A DNA stretch of 13,249 nucleotides, from the NCBI GenBank assembly GCA_019689955.1, contig JADGGM010000021.1:1-13249 (forward strand). The letters run 5' to 3'. The notes under the pieces are model-generated. The model did not search any database. It saw only the letters and a program-made list of their open reading frames with translations, and was not told the DNA's origin. Of this stretch, positions 1-8,100 are shown one piece after another (the stretch's first letter is position 1; each line of letters opens with the position of its first letter). The DNA comes from Gemmatimonadaceae bacterium. GTDB lineage: Bacteria > Gemmatimonadota > Gemmatimonadetes > Gemmatimonadales > Gemmatimonadaceae. Position numbers and translations under genes: made by a program.

Positions 1-1
1 G

Positions 2-133
2 TGCCGGGTCGCGCGGGACCGGCGGGGGGCGGGCGGACGCGGCACGATTCGTGACATCCCGTTGGCGGTGTCGTCGGGCGATGCTGTCGCCGCCGTACCG
101 TTGGACCCGATTCACCGAGCCGTTGCCGCATGA
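2..133 (+). CDS. Possible C-terminal end of an upstream gene (partial)
   Basis: This frame is open from the window edge to a TGA at 131-133. That stop overlaps the ATG of the next gene as ATGA, the arrangement used by two other gene pairs in this window. The last 30 or so residues look protein-like (TIRDIPLAVSSGDAVAAV and so on), while the first part is arginine- and glycine-rich. About three quarters of third positions are G/C, lower than in the neighbouring genes. A second frame, ending at TGA 52-54, is an alternative tail. No family can be recognised from so short a piece, and it may be non-coding. Confidence 0.3.
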   Translation, partial: CRVARDRRGAGGRGTIRDIPLAVSSGDAVAAVPLDPIHRAVAA

Positions 134-1074
134 GTCGTTCGACGCAAGCCGCACGCGTCGCGGTCGTGATCCCCTGCTACAAACAAGCCCACTTCCTCCC
201 CGACGCCATCGAGAGCGTCCTGCAGCAGACCCACCCGCCGTCCGAGATCGTGGTGATCGACGACGGTTCCCCGGACGACGTGGCCGGCGTGGCGGCGCGC
301 TACCCCGCGGTGCGCTACCTCCGGCAGCGGAACCAGGGGCTCTCGGCGGCGCGCAACACCGGGATTCGCGCGACGTCGAGCGAGCTGTTGGTGTTCCTCG
401 ACTCCGACGACCAGCTCCTCCCGCACGCCATCGAGCGCGGCGTGGCGCACCTCACGGCGCGCCCGGAGTGCGCGTTCGCATCGGGGCGCATGCACGTCGT
501 CGCGGCCGACGGGTCGATGCTCAAGCCGTGGCGGCCGTTCCCCAGGACGGACGACTACTTCGCGCACCTCCTCATCAACCACTGCGGGATCTATCCCGTG
601 ACCACGATGTACCGCCGCGCGGCGATCGAGGCGGTGGGGGGCGGGTTCGACGTCTCGCTGCGGTCGGCCGAGGATTGGGACATGGACATCCGGCTCGCGC
701 GGCGCTTCCCGTTCCACCTGTACGACGAGCCGATCGCGCTCTACCGCAAGCACGGGAACAACATGACCGCGAACGCGGCGGTCATGATGATGTCGATCAT
801 CCGCGTGCTGCGCGCCCAGCGCGACTACATCCACGGGAACCCGCGCTACGAGGCGGCGTACCGGGAGGGGATCCGCCGGGCGCGGTACTACTTCAGCGAG
901 ATCGTGATCGACCAGGTGCACGCGCACGTGCGCGAGCGGGCGTGGCGGCCGGCGCTGCGCAAGACGTGGATGCTCCTGCGCTGGCACCCGGGGATCGTGC
1001 GGGAGCGGGTGGCGCTCAAGCTGGAGCGGGCGCTGCGCCCGCGCGTCGCGAACGCGTCCGTGAAGGCGCGCTGA
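130..1074 (+). CDS. Family 2 glycosyltransferase (GT-A fold)
   Basis: A 314-residue cytosolic or membrane-associated enzyme that transfers a sugar from a nucleotide-sugar donor, probably in cell-surface polysaccharide or lipopolysaccharide synthesis. The GT-A core starts at residue 10 (VAVVIPCYKQ). Nucleotide-binding DDGS is at 44-47, NQGLSAARNTG at 68-78, the metal-binding DSDD at 91-94, and the catalytic-base ED at 181-182 in SAEDWDMDIRLA. YRKHGNN at 205-211 is also usual in GT2 enzymes. The C-terminal 90 residues are basic and helical with no membrane span, so it is not a processive synthase. The start at 130 gives the usual N-terminus; the ribosome site is weak, which fits coupling to an upstream frame through ATGA. 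The sugar and acceptor cannot be deduced. The following gene is about 90 bases away and seems to have its own promoter. Confidence 0.9.
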   Translation: MSRSTQAARVAVVIPCYKQAHFLPDAIESVLQQTHPPSEIVVIDDGSPDDVAGVAARYPAVRYLRQRNQGLSAARNTGIRATSSELLVFLDSDDQLLPHAIERGVAHLTARPECAFASGRMHVVAADGSMLKPWRPFPRTDDYFAHLLINHCGIYPVTTMYRRAAIEAVGGGFDVSLRSAEDWDMDIRLARRFPFHLYDEPIALYRKHGNNMTANAAVMMMSIIRVLRAQRDYIHGNPRYEAAYREGIRRARYYFSEIVIDQVHAHVRERAWRPALRKTWMLLRWHPGIVRERVALKLERALRPRVANASVKAR

Positions 1075-1089
1075 CGCGCCGCGACTGAC

Positions 1090-1119
1090 TTGCGCGGGGG
1101 GCGTGCGCTCTGGTAGGTT
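1090..1119 (+). promoter_or_regulatory. Candidate promoter for the serB-like/aminotransferase pair
   Basis: TTGCGC (1090-1095) and TAGGTT (1114-1119) are 18 bases apart and resemble -35 and -10 elements of a housekeeping promoter in a GC-rich genome. They lie in the 89-base gap after the glycosyltransferase. A perfect 10-base palindrome, GTTCGCGAAC (1117-1126), overlaps the end of the -10 and could be a repressor site or chance. Prediction from sequence only. Confidence 0.4.
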
Positions 1120-1163
1120 CGCGAACGAGCCCCCGCGTTCGTGACCCTCCGCGCCGATCGGCC

Positions 1164-1925
1164 ATGCCGCGCTATCGCTGCGTCATCTTCGACTGTGACT
1201 CGACCCTCTCGACCATCGAGGGGATCGAGGTGCTCGCGGCGGCGCATCGCGCGGAGGTCGCGGCGCTCACCGACGCGGCGATGCGCGGGGAGATCCCGCT
1301 GGAGCAGGTGTACGGCCGCCGCCTCGACCTCGTACGGCCGACGCGCGACGCGGTGGCGGCGCTGGGGCGGCGGTACGTGGAGACGCTGGTGCCGGACGCG
1401 GCGCAGGTGGTCGGCGCGCTGCGGGCCGAGGGGATCGACGTGCGGATCATCTCCGGCGGGCTCCTGCCGGCCGTCGCGGCGCTCGGCCACGCGCTCGGGA
1501 TCGCCGACAGCGCCATCGCCGCCGTGGACGTGTACTTCGACGAGACCGGAGCGTACGCGGGGTTCGACCGGACGTCCGTGCTCGCGCGGTCGGGCGGGAA
1601 GCGCGAGCAGATCGAGCAATGGGGGGGAACGCTTCCGCGCCCGGTGATGCTCGTGGGGGACGGGGCGACCGACCTCGAGGCGCGGCCGGCGGTCGACTGC
1701 TTCGTCGCCTTCACCGGCGTGGTGGAGCGCCCGGCGGTCGTGGCGCAGGCGGACGTCGTGCTGCGCGGCCCGTCGCTCGCCCCCGTGCTCCCGCTGGTGT
1801 TCGACGGCGTGCCCCCGCGCACCGCGGCGGCGCGCGCTACCTACGAGGCGGGGATCGCGCAGCTCGCCGCGCACGATCCGCGCCGTTCACCGACCTCGCC
1901 CCGTGTGGGGGATATTCGTTCATGA
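1164..1925 (+). CDS. serB: Phosphoserine phosphatase-like HAD hydrolase
   Basis: A 253-residue soluble HAD-family phosphatase, most like phosphoserine phosphatase, which hydrolyses O-phosphoserine to serine in the last step of serine synthesis. HAD motif I is DCDST with nucleophile Asp10 and acid/base Asp12, followed by an acidic patch (Glu19, Glu22) in the substrate-binding position. The cap segment TDAAMRGEIPLEQVYGRR (36-53) follows the phosphoserine phosphatase cap pattern. Motif II is SGG at 97-99, motif III is Lys146, and motif IV is GDGATD at 165-170. There is no N-terminal ACT domain, so it is the short form. The last 30 residues are a poorly conserved tail. Its TGA overlaps the ATG of the aminotransferase, implying coupled translation and a shared pathway. 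A related HAD phosphatase acting on another phosphate ester remains possible. Confidence 0.87.
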   Translation: MPRYRCVIFDCDSTLSTIEGIEVLAAAHRAEVAALTDAAMRGEIPLEQVYGRRLDLVRPTRDAVAALGRRYVETLVPDAAQVVGALRAEGIDVRIISGGLLPAVAALGHALGIADSAIAAVDVYFDETGAYAGFDRTSVLARSGGKREQIEQWGGTLPRPVMLVGDGATDLEARPAVDCFVAFTGVVERPAVVAQADVVLRGPSLAPVLPLVFDGVPPRTAAARATYEAGIAQLAAHDPRRSPTSPRVGDIRS

Positions 1926-3058
1926 CGCACGCCACCACGATGGATTCCGACGACACCATCGCCGCGGACCGCGAGCGGTTCGGGCGCTTCTTCCTCCCCG
2001 GCCCCACCGAGGTGCGGCCGGAGGTGCTGCGCGCGCAGCTCCGCCCCATGATCGGGCATCGCGGGAAGGCGATGGAAGAGCTGATCGCGGGGATGCAGCC
2101 GATGCTGCAGTCGGTGTTCCGCACCACGCGCCCCGTGTACATCGCGAGTTCGTCGGCCACGGGGCTCATGGAGGGCGCGGTGCGGAACGGGGCGCGGCGC
2201 CGGGTGCTCTCGCTCGTGAACGGGGCGTTCAGCGAGCGCTTCTACCAGATCGCGCTCGCGTGCGGGCTGGAGGCGGATGCGCTCCGCGTGCCGCTCGGCG
2301 CGGTGCACGAGCCGGAGGCGGTGGCCGAGGCGCTCCGGAAGGGCGCGTACGACGCGGTGACGGTCGTGCACTCGGAGACGTCGACGGGGGCGCTGAACCC
2401 GATCGCCGAGCTGGCGCAGGTGGTGCACGCCGCGGGAGACGTGGTGCTCCTCGTCGACAGCGTCACCGGCATCGGCGGGGCGCCGGTGGAGACCGATGCG
2501 TGGGGGCTCGACTTCGTGCTCACCGGGTCGCAGAAAGCGCTCGCGCTCCCGCCGGGGCTCGCGCTGGGCGTGGCGCAGCCGAGCGTGCTCGAGCGCGCCG
2601 CGACCGCCGCGGGGCGTGGGACGTACTTCGACTTCGTGGAGCTCGAGAAGAACATCCGCAAGCACCAGACGCCGAACACGCCGGCGCTCTCGCTCTTCTA
2701 CGCGCTCGCGGTGCAGCTCGAGCACATCCGCGCGGAGACCATCGAAGGGCGGTGGCGCCGGCACGAGGCGATGGCGCGGCGGTGCTGGGCGTGGGTGGAC
2801 GAGATGCGGGAACGTGGCGTCGCGCTCGAGGTGCTGGCGCCGCCGGGGTATCGCTCGCCGACGGTCACGTGCATCCGGCTCCCCCAGGGGACGAGCGGGC
2901 CCGCGGTCGTGAAGGCGCTCGAGGCGAGAGGGTACGTCATCGCCACGGGGTATGGGGAGCTGAAGGACACATCCATCCGCATCGGGCACATGGGGGACCA
3001 CACCGTCGAAGAGTTGGACGCGGTGCTCGGAGAGCTGGAGGGGATCCTGGCACCGTAA
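1922..3058 (+). CDS. Class V PLP aminotransferase (alanine-glyoxylate / serine-pyruvate / phosphoserine type)
   Basis: A 378-residue cytosolic fold-type I PLP enzyme that transfers an amino group between a small amino acid and a 2-oxoacid. FFLPGPTEV at 23-31 is the usual N-terminal motif. SSSATGLMEG (77-86) forms the cofactor phosphate cradle, Asp179 in LLVDSVTG contacts the pyridine nitrogen, Lys205 in TGSQKAL carries PLP, and Arg353 in SIRIGHMG is the expected substrate-carboxylate arginine. Length is normal. The frame is open upstream as far as 1619, but the ATG at 1922 overlaps the phosphatase stop, has GGGGGA at 1907-1912, and gives the family's normal N-terminus; Met7 (1940) is an alternative. 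Pairing with a phosphoserine phosphatase suggests it makes phosphoserine in place of SerC. That is inference; an alanine-glyoxylate enzyme is the main alternative. Confidence 0.92.
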   Translation: MTHATTMDSDDTIAADRERFGRFFLPGPTEVRPEVLRAQLRPMIGHRGKAMEELIAGMQPMLQSVFRTTRPVYIASSSATGLMEGAVRNGARRRVLSLVNGAFSERFYQIALACGLEADALRVPLGAVHEPEAVAEALRKGAYDAVTVVHSETSTGALNPIAELAQVVHAAGDVVLLVDSVTGIGGAPVETDAWGLDFVLTGSQKALALPPGLALGVAQPSVLERAATAAGRGTYFDFVELEKNIRKHQTPNTPALSLFYALAVQLEHIRAETIEGRWRRHEAMARRCWAWVDEMRERGVALEVLAPPGYRSPTVTCIRLPQGTSGPAVVKALEARGYVIATGYGELKDTSIRIGHMGDHTVEELDAVLGELEGILAP

Positions 3059-3062
3059 GCCT

Positions 3063-3086
3063 CGTGAGTCGCTCGAGCGGCTCACG
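3063..3086. terminator. Hairpin between convergent genes, possible bidirectional terminator
   Basis: CGTGAGTCGC (3063-3072) pairs with GCGGCTCACG (3077-3086), with one G-U pair, around the loop TCGA. It begins five bases after the aminotransferase stop and lies between two convergent genes. No T-run follows on either side, so intrinsic termination would be weak, or the hairpin may act with Rho or as a 3' end stabiliser. Confidence 0.45.
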
Positions 3087-3133
3087 GGGCGTGCCGGCTT
3101 CGGACGCTGGACGCGGCGCCGGGGGCCGCGCCG

Positions 3134-3661
3134 TCAGGCCGCGGCGCGTCTGCCGGCGCGGCCGTCGCCCAGGAGGGCGACCATCGGGAAGGCGACGAGG
3201 ACCGGGTGCTCGGCGAGGACCACCCAGAAGAACGGAGACGAGACCGGGGTCTGGCGCGCCTGGCTCAACGGGATGACGACGAGGTCCATCACGAGCCAGA
3301 TGATCGCGCCGAACACGAGCGCGACCTCGAGCCTCCCGAGACGAGTCCGTACGGCGCGGGCGAGCCAGGGCACGTAGCGGACGGCCAACAGATAGACCGT
3401 CGTCCATCCGAACGCCACAGTGAGGTGCAGCGCGACGCCGAGAAGCGCCGTCGCCATCCCGCCGTCGTACGCGGCCGGGCGGCCGAGGAGGCCCGCGGCG
3501 ATCGACTGGAACACGCGGGCCGGGGTGCACGTCTGGTTGACGCTCATGCACAGCCCCACCGCGAAGAGGCCGTCGAGCGCGGCGACGACTGCGCCGGCCA
3601 TGAGGAAGCGCGCCGCGATGCCGCGCTCCTCGCCGGCGACCGACATGGTCGATGTGGACAT
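3134..3661 (-). CDS. Uncharacterised four-helix integral membrane protein
   Basis: 175 residues with four predicted membrane helices at about 19-39, 70-95, 112-131 and 146-165, probably in the inner membrane. Characteristic stretches are FQSIAAGLLG (51-60), GVALHLTVAFGW (75-86) with a buried histidine, and VMDLVVIPLS (124-133). Such conserved polar and glycine positions suggest a real family rather than a shadow frame. Cys38 and Cys45 lie in the first helix and the following loop. I do not recognise a function. The ATG at 3661 has AGGA about seven bases before it; Met6 at 3646 is an alternative start. It lies 74 bases downstream of susD on the same strand, with a hairpin in between, so partial read-through from the susCD operon is possible. 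A role in nutrient uptake is only a guess from position. Confidence 0.8.
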   Translation of the reverse strand: MSTSTMSVAGEERGIAARFLMAGAVVAALDGLFAVGLCMSVNQTCTPARVFQSIAAGLLGRPAAYDGGMATALLGVALHLTVAFGWTTVYLLAVRYVPWLARAVRTRLGRLEVALVFGAIIWLVMDLVVIPLSQARQTPVSSPFFWVVLAEHPVLVAFPMVALLGDGRAGRRAAA

Positions 3662-3693
3662 GGAGGTTCCTGCTCCAGGGTTGTGGATCCGCG

Positions 3694-3722
3694 GGCGCGC
3701 GCGTCAACAGCGAGCGCGCGCC
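3694..3722 (-). terminator. GC hairpin downstream of susD
   Basis: GGCGCGCGC (3694-3702) is a perfect complement of GCGCGCGCC (3714-3722), with an 11-base loop. It starts 14 bases beyond the susD stop in the direction of transcription, within the gap before the small membrane protein gene. No U-tract follows. It could reduce read-through from susCD or stabilise the susCD message. Confidence 0.4.
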
Positions 3723-3735
3723 GCAGCGGTGCGGC

Positions 3736-5121
3736 TCACGGCGTCGGGCACGCGTTCGGGTCGTTCGCGTTGCGCTGCGGCTGCGCGCCGACGTCCGGGA
3801 CGTTCGGGTTCGTCTGCCGCTCGGTGCGGCCGTAGAGCAACCGGCCGGGGATCGCCGCCGCGCCGTTCACCGGACGGAGCGCGGGGATGCAGGTCCGCTT
3901 GTAGTCATTCCACACCTCCACGTTCTGGAACAGTGTGATGTATTTCTCGCGCATGATGGCCGCGAGGAGATCGGGACCCGAGGCCGAGATCGGCGGGAGC
4001 GTGATCGCGCGGTGCCACGGCGTGGCCGCGGCCCACGCGGCGCGCTCGGCGTTCAGCGTGTCGAGCGCCGCGCTCTCGTTACCGATTGCGTAGAGTGCCT
4101 CGGCCTCGATGAGCAGCCGTTCGTTGTACGTCACGATCGGCTGCGGGAACGCGGCCCGGTCGCGGAACTTGCTCAGGTAGCCGCCGGTCTTGTTCGTGAG
4201 ATCGTAGTACTCGGCGAGGCGCGGGTCGCCGAGGCTGTCGAGCAACGTGTACAGGTAGACACTGTCCGTGGCGACGAGGTCTCCCGCGCGCCCCGTCCCC
4301 CCGTTGTTGTCCATGATCTGCCACCACGGGTTCGACTCCCCCTGCGCGGCGCCGGTGAACGGGACCACGTAGTCGCCACCGTTCGACCTGATCCCGAGCT
4401 GCGCCTCGGCGAGCGCCGCGGCGTACGCGCTCGCGCCCGCGACTTCGGCGGTGTGGAGGTAGAGGCGCGCCTGGAGCGTGTGCGCGAGCGCGATCCACTT
4501 CCCCGCCTGGCTGTCGAGCGCCGCGCCGTACACGAGATCCGCGTCCTCCGGGCCGACCCCTTCCCCGCTCTCGAGGTTGTCGATCGCGGCGCTCAGGAGC
4601 GTTTGCAGGCTGTCGTACACCGTCATCTGCGGGTCGAGCTGCGGCGTGGGGAACGAGTCCGGCTTCGCGGCCTGGCTGTAGGGGATGTCCCCCCACATGT
4701 CCGCCGTCGTGCCGATCAGCATGGCCTCGATGATCTGCGCCATGCCGAGGTAGCGGCGGTCGTTGCTGGCCTGCGCCAGCGAGTCGATCACATGCAGGTC
4801 GACCAGACCGCCCCCGATGTACGGGATCTCGAACTCCCCGTCGAACGAGGCCTCGGAGACACCGACGTACGTGTACGTCCCCTTCGCCTGGCGTGCGACG
4901 CCCTCGAGCTGCTGCATCCACATGGCCACCAGGCGGCCGAGGTTCTCCGTCTGCTGGCTCCACAGCGCCGCCTCGGAGGAGACGAAGAGTTGGCTGATGT
5001 TCGCGGTCACCGGGCGGGTGGGGTTGTTCGTCAGCTCCCCTCCCTTGAGGAAGTCGTTGCACCCGGCCGTGCCGGCGGCGAGGAGCCCCGCGCAGAGCGC
5101 GATGCGAATGATCTGCTTCAC
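3736..5121 (-). CDS. SusD/RagB-family outer-membrane nutrient-binding lipoprotein
   Basis: A 461-residue surface lipoprotein expected to form the lid over the SusC transporter and capture the nutrient. The N-terminus is a lipoprotein signal peptide with hydrophobic IIRIALCAGLLAAG and Cys21 in TAGC. ADMWGDIPYSQA (about 143-154) and EKYITLFQNVEVWNDYKRT near the C-terminus are hallmarks of the SusD-like group seen with long SusC proteins; the helical core between fits the family's TPR-like fold. The start is a GTG at 5119-5121, six bases after AGGAGG. It begins ten bases after the susC stop, so the two form one translationally linked unit. No glycosidase, peptidase or other catabolic enzyme lies nearby, so the ligand (glycan, peptide or other) cannot be deduced. 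Confidence 0.95.
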   Translation of the reverse strand: MKQIIRIALCAGLLAAGTAGCNDFLKGGELTNNPTRPVTANISQLFVSSEAALWSQQTENLGRLVAMWMQQLEGVARQAKGTYTYVGVSEASFDGEFEIPYIGGGLVDLHVIDSLAQASNDRRYLGMAQIIEAMLIGTTADMWGDIPYSQAAKPDSFPTPQLDPQMTVYDSLQTLLSAAIDNLESGEGVGPEDADLVYGAALDSQAGKWIALAHTLQARLYLHTAEVAGASAYAAALAEAQLGIRSNGGDYVVPFTGAAQGESNPWWQIMDNNGGTGRAGDLVATDSVYLYTLLDSLGDPRLAEYYDLTNKTGGYLSKFRDRAAFPQPIVTYNERLLIEAEALYAIGNESAALDTLNAERAAWAAATPWHRAITLPPISASGPDLLAAIMREKYITLFQNVEVWNDYKRTCIPALRPVNGAAAIPGRLLYGRTERQTNPNVPDVGAQPQRNANDPNACPTP

Positions 5122-5127
5122 GACGCG

Positions 5128-5133
5128 CCTCCT
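5128..5133 (-). promoter_or_regulatory. Shine-Dalgarno of susD, overlapping the susC stop codon
   Basis: AGGAGG on the minus strand (5128-5133) lies six bases before the susD GTG and shares two bases with the susC TAG (5132-5134). Ribosomes finishing susC would uncover or feed this site, which favours coupled, near-stoichiometric synthesis. It also decides the GTG as the susD start. Confidence 0.75.
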
Positions 5134-8100
5134 ATCGGTTCAGGCCGATCGAGAGCACGATCGACCGGGTCTGCGGGTTGTTGAAGTAGTCGACCCCCTG
5201 GATGAGCACCGCCGCGCCCCCCAGGTTCGCCTCGGGGTCGATGCCGCGGTACTTGGTCCAGGTCTTCAGGTTGCGGCCGGAGAGGCGGACGTCGATGCTC
5301 GAGAGCCCGACGCTCCGCGACACCCAGGGTTGATCGAAGGTGTAGGCCACGGAGATCTCGCGGAGCTTCGTGTACGTGCCGTCCTCCACGAACTCGGCCG
5401 ACGGGCCGTTGAACCCCGAGCCGTTGCCGGTAAACCAGTCGGCATCGATCAGCACGGGCGTCCCCGCGCCGGGCCCGGCGACCGGACCGGAGAGGAAGGG
5501 ATAGTCCTTCCCGAACGTGACCGTCCGGCCGCGGATCTCGGTGTCCTTGTGCGTGCCGAAGTTGTAGAGCGCGCCGCGCGTACCGTCCCACACATCTCCA
5601 CCCTGCTTGTGGTCGATGAGCGCGGAGAACTGCCACCGCTTGTAGCGGACCGACGTCCGGAGGCTTCCGGTCCAGTCGGGGTTAGGGTCGGCGATCGGGC
5701 GGTCGGTGGGGTCGAACACCGGGAAGCCCGAGGCGTCGATGAAGAGCGCGCCCTTGGGCGCGTTGCCGCAGAGCGCATCGACGTCGGCGATCGTGTTCCC
5801 GGCGTTGTCCTCGATGTTGGTGAGCCCGCGCCCGCAGCGGACGAAGTCGTTCCCGCGGAGGCCGATGGGGTAGCCCACGGTGGCCGCGCCGACGGCGCCG
5901 GCGAAGGTGCCGTTGGCCTGCGCTGCGTTGCTCACGAACTCCGCTCCGAGGAGGCTCAGCACCTTGCTGCGGTTCCGCCCGTACTGCGCGCCGATCTCCC
6001 ACGCGAGGTCCTTCGTCGTGATCGGGCGGACGTTGAGCGTCGCTTCCCAGCCGCGGTTGCGCATGCGGGCGCCGTTCTCGAGCTGCGTGAGCGCGCCCGT
6101 GGCCGGCGAGACCGGCACCGGGAGGAGGACGTCGACCGAGTTGCTGGCGTAGTACGTGACCCCGGCGTCGACCTTCTGGTCGAGGAAGCCCAGGTCCACC
6201 CCGACCTCGGTTTCCTTCTCGCGCTCCGGGCGCACGTTCTGGTTCCCGCGTGTGATGCTGCTGGCGAGCCCGCCGAACTGCCCCTGTGTCCCGTTGATGA
6301 AGTCGCCGAAGCCGGTGCCGAAGACGTTGTTCGCGCCGGCGACGAGCGTGGTCTGCGTGGAGTAGACGGGCGGCTGCTTCCCCGTCTCCCCGTACGCCGC
6401 GCGGAGCTTGCCGTAGCTCAGGAGCCCCTTCTGCTCCGTGTTGCCCAGGAAGTTGGTGAAGGTCCACGCCGCGCTCACCTTCGGGTACCAGGCGCGCGGG
6501 TCACTCTCGCCGAAGGTCGAGAAGCCGTCATTGCGCACCGCGACGGTGAGGTAGAGCTGGTTCCAGAGGTCCGCCGTCGCCTGGGCGAAGTACGACTCGC
6601 TGTGGATGAGCGATTTGGTCTCGACGGGGATGTCGGTGATCGTGTTCTGCAGCGCGAACGGCTGCGGCGCGATGAGCGACTGCCCCGTGGTGAGCACCTG
6701 GCGGACGCGCTGGATGTTGAGGTTCTGCCCGACGGTGAGCGTGCCGGAGAAGCTCGGGCTGAAGGTGTGGCGTCCGGTGGCGATGAGGTTGTGGTCGATA
6801 AGGTAGTTGTCGATCTGGGCGCGGAACACCTCGCCGGTGGCGAACGCCGAGGACGTCTGCGCGAGCCCGTCGAGACGCGAGTCGGTGTAGTAGTCGCCGC
6901 CGAGGTGGTAGTTGATGGACAGCCAATCGAGAGGCTCGTACTGCGCGTTGATGTTGCCGTACACGCGGTTGGTCTCGCCGTTGTTCGCGTCCTCGTTGAT
7001 CACGAAGAACGGGTTGTCGTAGCCGCGTCCCACCGGGGTCGGCGTGGGGGCCGGGTTGGGGAAACGATAGGAACGGTGGAGCCCGTAGACCTGGTCGAGA
7101 TACTGGCGGTTGTCGAATGCGGGCGTGGTGCGCATCGCGCCGAGGAGGAGCCCCGAGACGTTGGAGCCCATCTGCGTGTAGGCGCCGCGCGCGTCCACGT
7201 AGGCGGCGTTCCCGCCGATCGTGAGCCGGTCGAAGAGGCGGTGCGTGGCCTTGAGGCGGGCGGTGCTCTTCTTGTACCAGTTGTTGGGTCCGACGATGGT
7301 CCCGTTCTGGTCGACGCGTCCGGCGGAGAGGAAGAACGTCGTGCGGTCGTTGCCGCCGGAGATGGAGAGCTCGTTGTCCCACAGGTGCCCGGTGTGGAAC
7401 AGCTCCCCGAAGTGGTCGAAGGTCGGCGTCCCCGGATCGAGCGCGGGGCCCCAGGAGAGGCTCGTGATCAGGCAGTTGGGCCCACCGCAGACGGCGGGGG
7501 TGGCGGGATCGTCCCCCTGTCCAAAGCTCCGCTGGAGCGGGATGCTGTGGTTGACATCGTCGAAGGAGTAGGACGAGCGGAGCGAGTAGCGCGTCGCGCC
7601 GGGTTGGCCGCTCTTGGTGGTGATGAGGACCACGCCGTCGGCCGCGCGCGCGCCGTAGATCGCCGACGCCGCCGCGCCCTTGAGGATCTGGATGTCGGCG
7701 ATGTCGTTCGGATCGATGTCCGAGGCGCGGTTGGGCGCCACGGTGCCGCCGACCGCGCCCGGGCCTTCGGTGGGGATGGTGGAGTTGTCGATCGGGACCC
7801 CGTCGACGACGAAGAGGGGCTGCGCGTTCCCGGTTAGCGACTTGATCCCGCGGATCCGGATGTACGACGACGCCCCCGGCTCGCCGGACTGCGAGACGAT
7901 GTTGACGTTCGGCGCTTTGCCGGCGATCGCGTTGACGACGTTGGTCTCGTTGCTCCGCGCGATCGCCGCCGAGTCCACGGTGTTGATGACGTTGCCGAGC
8001 TTCTCGCGCGTGCTCATCGTGCCGGCGCCGGTGACGACGACCTCGCCTAGGCGGAGCGGGTTGGCGGCGAGGGTGAAGTCCTGGGTGTGCGCGCCCGGGG

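Noticed and set aside
1619..1921. N-terminal extension of the aminotransferase frame
   Set aside because: The 101 extra residues are Arg/Gly/Ala-rich, lie over the phosphatase gene, and have no family counterpart.
3652..5184. A 510-residue plus-strand frame antisense to susD
   Set aside because: Same compositional artefact; the opposite strand encodes an intact SusD lipoprotein with signal peptide and ribosome site.
4763..7837. A very long plus-strand open frame antisense to susC and susD
   Set aside because: Its product is rich in Arg, Val, Asp and Glu in low-complexity order with no domain, as expected for the complement of a GC-rich gene. The minus-strand frames carry clear SusC and SusD motifs.
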